Below are positions 14,610 to 21,140 of a stretch of DNA of 21,140 nucleotides, in pieces (position 1 is the stretch's first letter; the number at the start of each line of letters is the position of its first letter). This DNA comes from an uncultured Bacilli bacterium (GTDB taxonomy: Bacteria; Bacillota_I; Bacilli_A; RF39; UBA660). The translations under genes and the position numbers were made by a program. The notes under the pieces were generated by a model that was not told where the DNA came from, did not search any database, and saw only the letters and a program-made list of their open reading frames with translations. Where the stretch lies: positions 1 through 21,140 of the forward strand of contig CALVIK010000052.1 in assembly GCA_944329545.1 (NCBI GenBank), written 5' to 3'.

Positions 14610-17540
14610 AAATGGATCTTCCATGGTTCCGGATCCAGTTACCGTCAGATTATCAGCATTTAGATTGATAACTGGGCGGACGCCGTAGCGAATCCAGACA
14701 GTGCCGCTGTTGAGCGCCCCCGAGGAGTCCACATACAGCTCGCGCGCGCTAAACCAGTTGCTGAAGCTCGACGGCGACATGGTCCAGTATGTCGTTCCTG
14801 AATACAAATAATATAACGAATTTACCATTCCAGTCATTCCTCCGGCTATATTTACTTCATCTGCAGTGATTAAACCGACTGGATATGTTAACTTTTTATT
14901 ACCTCTATTTACACTAAAACTATCATCAGTTTCACAAGCCAATGTGTGAGCAAGTTTGCCTTGTGAAGCCCAATTATAAAATCTTTCATATCCGTAAATA
15001 GTTGGCGTTATTCCATATCCAGTGTTTAAATATGTTCCACTATTTTTACTTGATTTATTTCTATTATTACAGAATATAGCATCTTTACTTATTTTACTAT
15101 CAACACTACTTAAATTACTACTATACCAACTATCTAAGTAATCTTTCATCGTACTATCATTTATATTAGTATGGGCCCCTTCAATACTTGTTGAACCATA
15201 AGCTTTACCTTTAACAGTCATTGATGTACTACTATTATATTTTGTGGTATAGAATAACCTTTGACAACTTGCAGTCTTTGAAGTACTAAAACATGTATAA
15301 TATCCTACTTTATCAGTTCCTAGTGTTCCCTGCTTAAAATCTCCTGAAAGTTTAAAACTTCTTGTACTTTCATCTAAGGTATAATCTGTCGCAAAATAAT
15401 ATTTAGCAGTACTTGATAGTCCTGTATAATTAAATGTTAAATTACCACTATCAGTTTCAACAAAATTATTAACATCGCCATACATATAACCTACATAAGC
15501 ATTATCATTAATATATGAATTAAAGGCTTTTGTTGTAACTTGTCTATTACTACTTGCTTCTCCATTAGCATGTGCAGAAGCTCCATCATATATCATTCTA
15601 ACACTGCCATCGCCATTTACTCTAATTATGCGCCAATACATATTATTAAATTTTACATAGTTTCCACCGACACTTCCTCGGTAATAATATGTGGTTCCAT
15701 CATCATCACTTCCGGCATACATTCCAACACCAGTTGTATCATAACTTGCTGGAGTTTGCGTATAATTATATTTGGTAAAGGTATATGTTATTACTCCAGT
15801 CGAACTATTGGTTGAGGAAGTTACTCCAGTTACTCGATAAACTGTTGCACATGAACTAGCGCTTTGTAAATTGCTTCCACATATGTAATAATTTCCACTG
15901 CCATAATTTACACTGGTAGGATTTTGTAAACCATTATATCCTGTTATATTATATAATCCTGTTGTTTTGTTAAATGTATACCCTGTTCCAATATAGTAAG
16001 TACTATAAGTAGAACTAACAGTTGAAGTTGTACTTGCATGCACTTCATTATATTGAATGCTTGGACTTGTTGTATTAAAATTAGGTGTTCCTTTAGCTTC
16101 TATTTCTTGTTTTGCTAACGCTATATCTGTTTCTTTAGTTTCACTAGCTATAATACAGTCCCCAAAATTATCTATATCATTATGTTCACAGAAAGCCGCA
16201 TGTCTTATCGTTGTTGTTTTCGCTTCTATCTCACTTATATTGCCAGCTTTATCTTCGACATATGCTGTTACTAAATAATCTCCTTCTTCTAACGAGGTAA
16301 AAGTATAATTTGGATTAGCACTTTCTTCATAACTTTCGCCACTATCTTTACTAAAATAGTATTTAACAATTCCACTTTCATTATCTTTAGCTTCTAGCGT
16401 AATTGTCATTGTATCATCATCTGGTGTTAAAGTCATATTAGTTATTTCAGGAATAACTCCATCAACTTGATAATTATCTGTACATTTTACCTCTTCATTC
16501 CCTACTTGATCTAATGCTTTTACGCATACCTTCCTACTATTTTTATTACTTTCTAATTGAATTAAACCTTTGCCTTCAGTAAGTTCTAAATCTTTATCTG
16601 GACTACATGTCGTATTTGTTATACAATACTTCGCACTAGCAATTTTATCATTATCACTTATTAGAGCATTTATATCAAGACCTTTATACCAATCATTATT
16701 TCCCTTAATATTATCACCAACAGAAAGTTTAATTGTCGGTTTGGTTTCATCAGTAGTTCTTGTTACAATGCTACCAAACACCACTTCCCCTTCATTATTT
16801 TCGGCTTTTACATATATCGTATATTCAGTATTTGGCTTTAAATTATATATAATATAGCTATTTTCATCCGTTACATACCACTTATCATTATCTAACGAAT
16901 AATAATATTTAATAGCTTCATTCGCACTTATTACTGGTTCTAATGATGTTTCTTTTTGATTTACCGTTAAATCACTTATTCTAAAACCACTTTCTACTTC
17001 TTCAGTATCAGCTTCTGAGAAATTTGTACTGTTACCTTTTTGTAAATATTCTAAATTAGTTGTAAAACTAGCTGAAGAATTTTCTGGTTGTTCTGTAATT
17101 TCTTCATTATATTTGACTGTTATTGTAAAAGTTTTAGTCGCTCCACTTAATAACTCTTCTTTAGAATTAATTCCATCAATGCTAAAAACTATAACATCTT
17201 GCTCTGGCCCATCTATTTTTATCGAATCTAAAACTGCATCAATAGTTCCTTCATTAGCTACCGTTATTTCATAAACCGCCGCATCCCCAGGCGTATAAAA
17301 ATTAGCTTCCATTTGGGCGGACAAATCACCAAATGTAGGTTCTTTAGCATTTTCCGCACTACCTATTAATTGTTTTGTTTTAACATTTGTTATTCTAATA
17401 TCCCATTTACTGGTAATTGAACTTACACCTTTAATATCCAATTTACTAGAAAAAGCTGCATAGCCAACTCCCATGCATAATAAAACAAAACATAAGCTTA
17501 CTATTAATATACTGTTTTTCTTTCGAATTCTATACTTCAA
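14598..17540 (-). CDS. DGR target: exported multidomain surface protein with C-type-lectin-like end
   Basis: This 980-residue protein has a signal or anchor helix (10-31, ending near GVGYAAF, as in TasA/camelysin-type proteins). A beta-sandwich follows (about 32-165; PGDAAVYEITVANEGTIDAV), then an FnIII-like domain (about 188-265), two Ig-like modules (about 266-355 and 356-445), a Ser/Thr/Tyr-rich stretch and a C-terminal domain (about 600-980) with NNMYWRIIRVNGDGSVRMIY, YPVGLITADEV and YWTMSPSSF. The end YGVRPVINL matches the G(F/V)RPV close of DGR-diversified lectin folds. VR spans residues about 921-957, with 23 constant residues after it. The start is TTG at 17540 with GGGAGG 8 bases upstream; a nearer ATG runs at once into TAA. 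No sortase motif. It probably displays a variable binding site outside the cell; the ligand is unknown. Confidence 0.92.
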   Translation of the reverse strand: MKYRIRKKNSILIVSLCFVLLCMGVGYAAFSSKLDIKGVSSITSKWDIRITNVKTKQLIGSAENAKEPTFGDLSAQMEANFYTPGDAAVYEITVANEGTIDAVLDSIKIDGPEQDVIVFSIDGINSKEELLSGATKTFTITVKYNEEITEQPENSSASFTTNLEYLQKGNSTNFSEADTEEVESGFRISDLTVNQKETSLEPVISANEAIKYYYSLDNDKWYVTDENSYIIYNLKPNTEYTIYVKAENNEGEVVFGSIVTRTTDETKPTIKLSVGDNIKGNNDWYKGLDINALISDNDKIASAKYCITNTTCSPDKDLELTEGKGLIQLESNKNSRKVCVKALDQVGNEEVKCTDNYQVDGVIPEITNMTLTPDDDTMTITLEAKDNESGIVKYYFSKDSGESYEESANPNYTFTSLEEGDYLVTAYVEDKAGNISEIEAKTTTIRHAAFCEHNDIDNFGDCIIASETKETDIALAKQEIEAKGTPNFNTTSPSIQYNEVHASTTSTVSSTYSTYYIGTGYTFNKTTGLYNITGYNGLQNPTSVNYGSGNYYICGSNLQSASSCATVYRVTGVTSSTNSSTGVITYTFTKYNYTQTPASYDTTGVGMYAGSDDDGTTYYYRGSVGGNYVKFNNMYWRIIRVNGDGSVRMIYDGASAHANGEASSNRQVTTKAFNSYINDNAYVGYMYGDVNNFVETDSGNLTFNYTGLSSTAKYYFATDYTLDESTRSFKLSGDFKQGTLGTDKVGYYTCFSTSKTASCQRLFYTTKYNSSTSMTVKGKAYGSTSIEGAHTNINDSTMKDYLDSWYSSNLSSVDSKISKDAIFCNNRNKSSKNSGTYLNTGYGITPTIYGYERFYNWASQGKLAHTLACETDDSFSVNRGNKKLTYPVGLITADEVNIAGGMTGMVNSLYYLYSGTTYWTMSPSSFSNWFSARELYVDSSGALNSGTVWIRYGVRPVINLNADNLTVTGSGTMEDPFVVS
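14670..14779 (-). repeat. DGR variable repeat (VR)
   Basis: VR is the recipient copy, in the target gene. Of its 18 differences from TR, 12 are A-to-G, 3 A-to-C, 2 A-to-T and 1 G-to-C (sense strand). Protein changes relative to TR are five N-to-S or N-to-G, plus N-to-R, N-to-Y, N-to-D, N-to-T, N-to-I, M-to-L, G-to-R and I-to-V, with three silent changes. A 17-base GC-rich block identical in both copies (14673-14689 here, 14393-14409 in TR) at the sense-3' end is the likely initiation-of-mutagenic-homing (IMH) site. Confidence 0.97.
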
Positions 17541-17581
17541 TTTACATGCCTCCCAAACTAAATTCTCTCTTATTTTATTTC

Positions 17582-17611
17582 ATTATACACCAACAAATAG
17601 GGGTAACGCAA
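17582..17611 (-). promoter_or_regulatory. Promoter of the DGR target gene
   Basis: TTGCGT (17606-17611) and a perfect TATAAT (17582-17587) are spaced 18 bases, 42 bases before the TTG start. The -35 overlaps a partly symmetric GCA...TGC element (17608-17622) that also lies upstream of the divergent HTH gene, a possible operator. Confidence 0.6.
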
Positions 17612-17660
17612 GTATCTTATGCGAAAAAATGTAATCTTATAAAATTAAGTTGGTGATATC

Positions 17661-17873
17661 ATGATAAAAATAAACATTGAAGCTTTGTTAAAAAAAAATA
17701 ACAAAAGCAAATATTGGCTAAGGCAAAGAATGAATATTACATCGAGAAATCTCAACAAAATTATTCGTGGAGAAACTTCTTCTATATCTTTCAAATATAT
17801 CGAAGAATTTTGTTATTATTTAAATTGCACTCCTAGTGAATTAATTACAATTGAAAAAAGTAAAGATACATAA
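17661..17873 (+). CDS. Small Cro/CI-type HTH regulator divergent from the DGR
   Basis: This 70-residue single-domain regulator resembles the HTH_26 (Cro/C1-like) family: MIKINIEALLKKNNKSKYWL, then a recognition region MNITSRNLNKIIRGETSSIS, then YIEEFCYYLNCTPSELIT. Proteins of this type repress by binding short palindromes as dimers. The ATG at 17661 has TTGGTGAT upstream, and TATAAA at 17638-17643 may be its -10. Its start lies 120 bp from the target gene start, facing away, which is the usual place for a regulator of the neighbouring operon and of itself. Its 3' end overlaps the feoB terminator. That it controls the DGR is inference. Confidence 0.82.
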   Translation: MIKINIEALLKKNNKSKYWLRQRMNITSRNLNKIIRGETSSISFKYIEEFCYYLNCTPSELITIEKSKDT

Positions 17874-17886
17874 AGTCTTTACTTTT
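17854..17886 (-). terminator. Terminator of feoAB
   Basis: AAAAGTAAAGA and its exact complement (17857-17867 with 17876-17886) form an 11-bp stem, and on the minus strand a run of T follows. It contains the feoB stop and overlaps the 3' end of the convergent HTH gene. Confidence 0.75.
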
Positions 17887-19906
17887 AAAAAAGCAAATTA
17901 TATATTAAAGTTACTAAAAAACAAAGTGTAAAACCAACAATTGTTGGAATTAAAACTGATAACATAGTCCATTTTAGACTGCCAGTTTCTTTTTTTATTG
18001 TTAAAATAGTTGTTAAGCATGGCCAGTGCATTAACGAAAATAGCATCACACATACTGCCGTAAGTACGGTCCAACCATTTTGCACAAAGAGATCTTTTAA
18101 AGCCGTTAAATCATTCATATCCGTTAAATAACCTAAAGATAAATATCCCATAATAATTATTGGTATAACAATTTCGTTAGCTGGTAATGCTAAAATAAAA
18201 GCCATTAGGATAACGCCATCCATACCTATTAAACTGGCAAAAGGATCTAATGCATCAGTACATATTTGTAAAATACTATTATTTTGAATATTAATATTAG
18301 CCATTAGCCATATAATAACTCCAGCTGGAATGCTGGCAACAATAGCCCTTTTTAAAACAAAAATACCTCTATCTAAGATTGATCGAATAATTACTTTAAT
18401 AATTTGTGGTTTTCTATAAGAAGGTAGTTCCAAAGTAAAAGATGATGGAACCCCTTTTAAAAAAGTTTTTGATAATATTTTAGTAATAATAAAAGTCATC
18501 GCAATCCCAATTAAAATAAATAAAGTTAAAACAAAAGACTTTACCAAACTATTACCATCAGCTATTAAAAATAAAGTAATCATTGTTATTAATAAAGGAA
18601 ATCGACCATTACAAGGCACAAATACATTTGTTAAAATAGCCATTAACCTTTCTCTTGGCGAATCTATTATACGGCAACCAGTAACCCCAACCGCATTACA
18701 ACCAAATCCCATAGCCATTGTTAAAGCTTGCTTTCCACAAGATGCACATTTTTTAAATGTTTTATCAAGGCAAAAAGCTATTCTAGGTAAATAACCTAAG
18801 TCTTCAAGTAAAGTAAATAAAGGAAAAAATATCAACATTGGTGGGAGCATTACGGAGATAACCCACGCTAAAACTCTATATACTCCATATACGAGCATAT
18901 TATTAATACTATCTGGTATATGAATAAAACTTAAAAAATTAGCCAAACTGTCTTCAATGCTGAAAAATAAATCATATAAAATTTGCGAAGGATAATTAGC
19001 ACCAGTAATCGTTAACCAAAAAATCAATAAAAGTAACAGAAGCATAATAGGAATACTAAAAAACTTATGCGTTACAATTTTGTCGACTAATCTGTCTTTT
19101 TTTTGATAATCTTTTTTTGTAAAAGTCACTACTTCACTAGCAATTGTACTAGCTCTATTAACAATAGTTTCAGTAATCAAAGTTTCAATATCGTCTTTTT
19201 TTATCCCTTGTTTTTTTAAATTGTTTTGACTTGTTTTAAACTGCTTTAAAAACTTTTCATTTTGATATAATTTTTCATATTTTTTGAAAGTAATTTCCTT
19301 TTCACCCAATAGATTTAATAAAACAGGATCTTCATTTATATCATTTTCAATAAAAGCGCTAAGGTGATTTATCTCATCAGCTAAACTTTGTGGATAATTT
19401 AATTTTAAATAACTTGATTTTTTATTAGTAATTTCTTTTAAATTTTCCATCACTTGATTAATACCTTGACCATCTCTAGCACTAGTAAATACGATAGGAA
19501 CTTTTAAAATATTATAAAGTTTATTAATATCAATTTTTATTTTCTTTTTTTTCGCTTCATCAACTAAATTTAAACATATGACTACTTTATTAGTAATTTC
19601 TAATATTTGTAAAACCAAATTTAAATTTCTTTCTAAACAAACTGCATCACAGACAATTATTAAAGCATCATAGTCCATACTATAAATAAAATCGCGAGTT
19701 ACTTCTTCTTCTTTGGAATGAGCCATTAAAGAATATGTCCCCGGTAAATCTTCAATTAAATAAGTAACTCCTTGATATTTTTTATAGCCACTAGCTTTTA
19801 CTACAGTTTTTCCAGGCCAATTACCAGTGTGCTGGTGCATACCTGTTAAAGCATTAAAAATAGTACTTTTGCCGACATTAGGATTACCTACTAAACCAAC
19901 TTTCAT
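17885..19906 (-). CDS. feoB: Ferrous iron transporter FeoB
   Basis: This 673-residue protein has an N-terminal G domain: G1 GNPNVGKS (7-14), G3 DLPG, G4 NLVDE and G5 SAR. A linker follows, then a polytopic membrane part with the two Gate regions (KCASCGKQALTM, GFGCNAVGVTGCRIIDSPRE and NVFVPCNGRFPLLI in the first; LPANEIVIP in the second). It imports Fe2+ across the membrane, driven or gated by GTP. The ATG at 19906 overlaps the feoA stop (TGATG), with GGAGG 7 bases upstream inside feoA. The reading from a TTG one codon earlier is less likely. Full length for the family. No FeoC is seen. Confidence 0.96.
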   Translation of the reverse strand: MKVGLVGNPNVGKSTIFNALTGMHQHTGNWPGKTVVKASGYKKYQGVTYLIEDLPGTYSLMAHSKEEEVTRDFIYSMDYDALIIVCDAVCLERNLNLVLQILEITNKVVICLNLVDEAKKKKIKIDINKLYNILKVPIVFTSARDGQGINQVMENLKEITNKKSSYLKLNYPQSLADEINHLSAFIENDINEDPVLLNLLGEKEITFKKYEKLYQNEKFLKQFKTSQNNLKKQGIKKDDIETLITETIVNRASTIASEVVTFTKKDYQKKDRLVDKIVTHKFFSIPIMLLLLLLIFWLTITGANYPSQILYDLFFSIEDSLANFLSFIHIPDSINNMLVYGVYRVLAWVISVMLPPMLIFFPLFTLLEDLGYLPRIAFCLDKTFKKCASCGKQALTMAMGFGCNAVGVTGCRIIDSPRERLMAILTNVFVPCNGRFPLLITMITLFLIADGNSLVKSFVLTLFILIGIAMTFIITKILSKTFLKGVPSSFTLELPSYRKPQIIKVIIRSILDRGIFVLKRAIVASIPAGVIIWLMANINIQNNSILQICTDALDPFASLIGMDGVILMAFILALPANEIVIPIIIMGYLSLGYLTDMNDLTALKDLFVQNGWTVLTAVCVMLFSLMHWPCLTTILTIKKETGSLKWTMLSVLIPTIVGFTLCFLVTLIYNLLF

Positions 19907-20133
19907 CAAGCTTCCTCCACTATAATATTTTGTGTATCTTCTTTTCTAATGGCAATAATTGCCCCTTTAATTTGATAAGCAACCATATCGCCTCCTGGAC
20001 TAATTAAAACTGGCGTTACTAAACTATTTTTTACAAGGCCAATATCTAAAAGGCGCCTTCTAATATTATCACTAGCTTCATTTTTAATTACTTTACCTAC
20101 CTCGCCAATTTTTAAATCGTTTAATGATTTCAT
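19906..20133 (-). CDS. feoA: FeoA, SH3-like partner of FeoB
   Basis: This 75-residue protein matches FeoA: SLNDLKIGEVGKVIKNEAS, RRRLLDIGLVKNSLVTPVLISPGGDMVAYQIKGAIIAIRKEDT (quoted from edge RRRLLDIGLV to IAIRKEDT). It is a small cytoplasmic SH3-fold protein that binds and regulates FeoB. It overlaps feoB by one base. ATG at 20133 has GAGGG upstream. A promoter lies just before it, and no Fur box was convincingly seen. Confidence 0.93.
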   Translation of the reverse strand: MKSLNDLKIGEVGKVIKNEASDNIRRRLLDIGLVKNSLVTPVLISPGGDMVAYQIKGAIIAIRKEDTQNIIVEEA

Positions 20134-20155
20134 ATAATCACTACCCTCTCATTTT

Positions 20156-20184
20156 ATTATATGAAACTAATTATTTTCTGGCAT
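20156..20184 (-). promoter_or_regulatory. Promoter of feoAB
   Basis: TATAAT (20156-20161) and ATGCCA (20179-20184, four of six to the -35 consensus) are spaced 17 bases apart, 22 bases before the feoA start. The dyad-poor AT-rich text around it does not make a clear Fur box. Confidence 0.45.
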
Positions 20185-20207
20185 AAAAAAAATGATTTGA
20201 AAATCAC
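20184..20207 (-). terminator. Terminator of the membrane XRE gene
   Basis: On the minus strand GTGATTT (20201-20207) pairs with AAATCAT (20192-20198) around a small loop, and eight T follow. It lies about 80 bases past the XRE stop codon (20288). Confidence 0.6.
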
Positions 20208-20287
20208 TTGATTTAATTTAATTACTTATTTAAAGTTCTAGTTTTTTATTATAATTATAAATACTGTTAATAAAAATAACAAATAAT

Positions 20288-20671
20288 TTATTCGTTATTT
20301 TTTAAAAGTAAAGCTAAACTAACAGCAAATAAACCAATACCAAACATTGATAAAGCTACTCTCGCGTTAATTTCTTCCATAGCATTTAAAGTCGTAATAG
20401 CCACGCCCATAGCCAGACCAACAGCAACGCAAACAATGTATGCTACATTTTTAGCATCATCATCAGGAGTATTAGCTTCAGCTTGTTTATACGGATTTTC
20501 AATATTTAAAACTGCAGCAAGTTTAGAAAAAACTTTTTCATTAGGTTTTTCTAATCCTCGTTCCCAGTTACTTATATCTTTAGTATTAACATTTAATAAA
20601 TTAGCTAGTTCTTTTTGAGTTAAGCCTTTTTCTTTTCTAGCATTTAAAATTTTTTCACCTATTTTATTCAT
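20288..20671 (-). CDS. Membrane-anchored XRE-family regulator
   Basis: This 127-residue protein has an N-terminal HTH (residues 5-58: ARKEKGLTQKELANLL, then VNTKDISNWERGLEKPN) of the XRE/Cro class. A short acidic linker and two hydrophobic helices (about 75-97 and 103-123) follow, so the regulator should be tethered to the membrane. Such HTH plus TM proteins may sense membrane state. The ATG at 20671 has AAGGAGA upstream. A TATAAT (20688-20693, minus) is a likely -10, but the -35 is poor. Its targets are unknown. Confidence 0.85.
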   Translation of the reverse strand: MNKIGEKILNARKEKGLTQKELANLLNVNTKDISNWERGLEKPNEKVFSKLAAVLNIENPYKQAEANTPDDDAKNVAYIVCVAVGLAMGVAITTLNAMEEINARVALSMFGIGLFAVSLALLLKNNE

Positions 20672-20827
20672 TTTATACTCTCCTTCTATTATAATGATAC
20701 CATAAAATTAGTAAAAATAAAATAATAAAATGTCAAAAAAATACTAATAAACTTCTAAAAAAATCACTTTTTCTTTTTACCTCTTTTATACTATTTTATT
20801 ATACAAATTCTATTTATTAAAAATAAC

Positions 20828-20865
20828 TAAAAAATAAAGCCTCATTAATTGTTGAGACCTTATTT
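20828..20865 (-). terminator. Terminator of the Rpn-like gene
   Basis: A 13-bp stem (20853-20865 with 20832-20844, with two wobble pairs on the minus strand) with an 8-base loop leads into a T-run. It starts directly after the stop codon at 20866. Confidence 0.7.
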
Positions 20866-21140
20866 TTATAAATTCATTTGAAGTTTTTTTAATTCTTCTT
20901 TGGATAGACCAGTTACTTCTAAAATATCATTAAAAGGCACGCCTTTTTTAAATAAATTTTTTGCCATATTGCTTGTAGCTTCTAATAATCCAATAGTTTT
21001 TCCTTGTTTTTCGCCTTTTTCAAAGCCAATGCTTTCATATTCACTACGAATCGTCTTTTGAATTAATTTTTCATTTTCTTCAGGCGTTAAAAAGACATTC
21101 TCTAATTCTTCAGCCATTAAATCATTGATTTTATTTGCAT
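20866..21140 (-). CDS. 3' part of an Rpn/PD-(D/E)XK transposase-like gene (partial)
   Basis: The frame stays open to the right edge (before MAEELENVF it continues ANKINDL), so the gene begins outside the window. The visible 91 residues match the C-terminus of Rpn-family recombination-promoting nucleases: a charged EKGEKQGKTIGLLEA repeat-like stretch, then a short helical tail AKNLFKKGVPFNDILEVTGLSKEELKKL. The nuclease core (PD-(D/E)XK) is not visible. The ATG at 21117 is probably internal, not the true start. Confidence 0.7.
   Translation of the reverse strand, partial: ANKINDLMAEELENVFLTPEENEKLIQKTIRSEYESIGFEKGEKQGKTIGLLEATSNMAKNLFKKGVPFNDILEVTGLSKEELKKLQMNL

Larger units (their letters stand above)
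11501..17611 (-). mobile_element. Complete diversity-generating retroelement (DGR)
   Basis: The cassette contains all parts of a DGR on one strand: target gene with VR, TR in a noncoding segment, MSL-like gene, avd, an extra exported-protein gene and a DGR-type reverse transcriptase, with a promoter at one end and a terminator at the other. Adenine-specific differences between TR and VR are direct evidence that mutagenic retrohoming has occurred. No phage structural genes, integrase or transposase lie in the window, so it is chromosomal or in a cryptic island. Its flanks (ytqA and feoAB) look like core genome. Confidence 0.93.

Noticed and set aside
20134..20190. Fur box before feoA
   Set aside because: The region is AT-rich, but no clear GATAAT-type inverted repeat was found by eye.
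1..21140. CRISPR arrays, rRNA genes, full insertion sequences and prophage genes
   Set aside because: No regularly spaced repeats, rRNA-like blocks, transposase with end repeats, integrase or structural genes were seen.

Overview
The window is AT-rich chromosomal DNA from a low-GC Gram-positive bacterium of the Bacilli type. It has GGAGG-like ribosome sites, TTG/GTG starts, many U-tailed hairpin terminators, ClpC, FeoAB, PcsB-like M23 proteins and a Cse60 homologue. TGA is used as a stop (ytqA, feoA, the YgjP-like gene), so this is code 11 and not the Mycoplasma code. Surface proteins with this C-terminal domain are, from memory, typical of uncultivated gut Bacilli, but the taxon is an inference.

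Region 1-10425 is almost all minus-strand housekeeping and envelope genes. A likely tRNA-Gly 3' end with its terminator (+) sits at the left edge, followed by clpC, a membrane protein of unknown role, a MurJ/YtgP-type lipid flippase coupled to a Cse60 homologue, two tandem secreted coiled-coil M23 proteins (one with a damaged zinc site), a YgjP-like metallopeptidase, and a YfcC-type transporter carrying a histone-H1-like Lys/Ala/Thr insert. ytqA (radical SAM) runs the other way at 10572-11534.

Region 11500-17611 is a complete diversity-generating retroelement (DGR), all on the minus strand. In transcription order it holds: a 980-aa exported surface protein with a variable repeat (VR) at its C-terminal end; a noncoding segment with the template repeat (TR); a MutS-domain-I-like accessory gene (MSL); avd; a 216-aa membrane-anchored protein of unknown function; and a reverse transcriptase with the DGR signature GLPIGNETSQ and YMDD. 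TR (14390-14499) and VR (14670-14779) align without gaps over 110 bp. They differ at 18 positions, 17 of them adenines of the sense-strand TR. TR codes 12 Asn codons (AAC/AAT), 10 of which are changed in VR. The protein genes from MSL to RT overlap at each junction, so Avd, the unknown exported protein and RT are probably co-translated. A small Cro/CI-type regulator is divergently transcribed from the target gene promoter.

Region 17885-21140 holds feoAB (ferrous iron uptake), a membrane-anchored XRE regulator and the 3' part of an Rpn-family (PD-(D/E)XK) gene running off the right edge.

The main discovery is the DGR. Its less usual parts are the exported protein built into the avd-RT operon, the MutS-like gene, the palindromes after VR, and a single non-adenine TR/VR mismatch that may mark the homing boundary.
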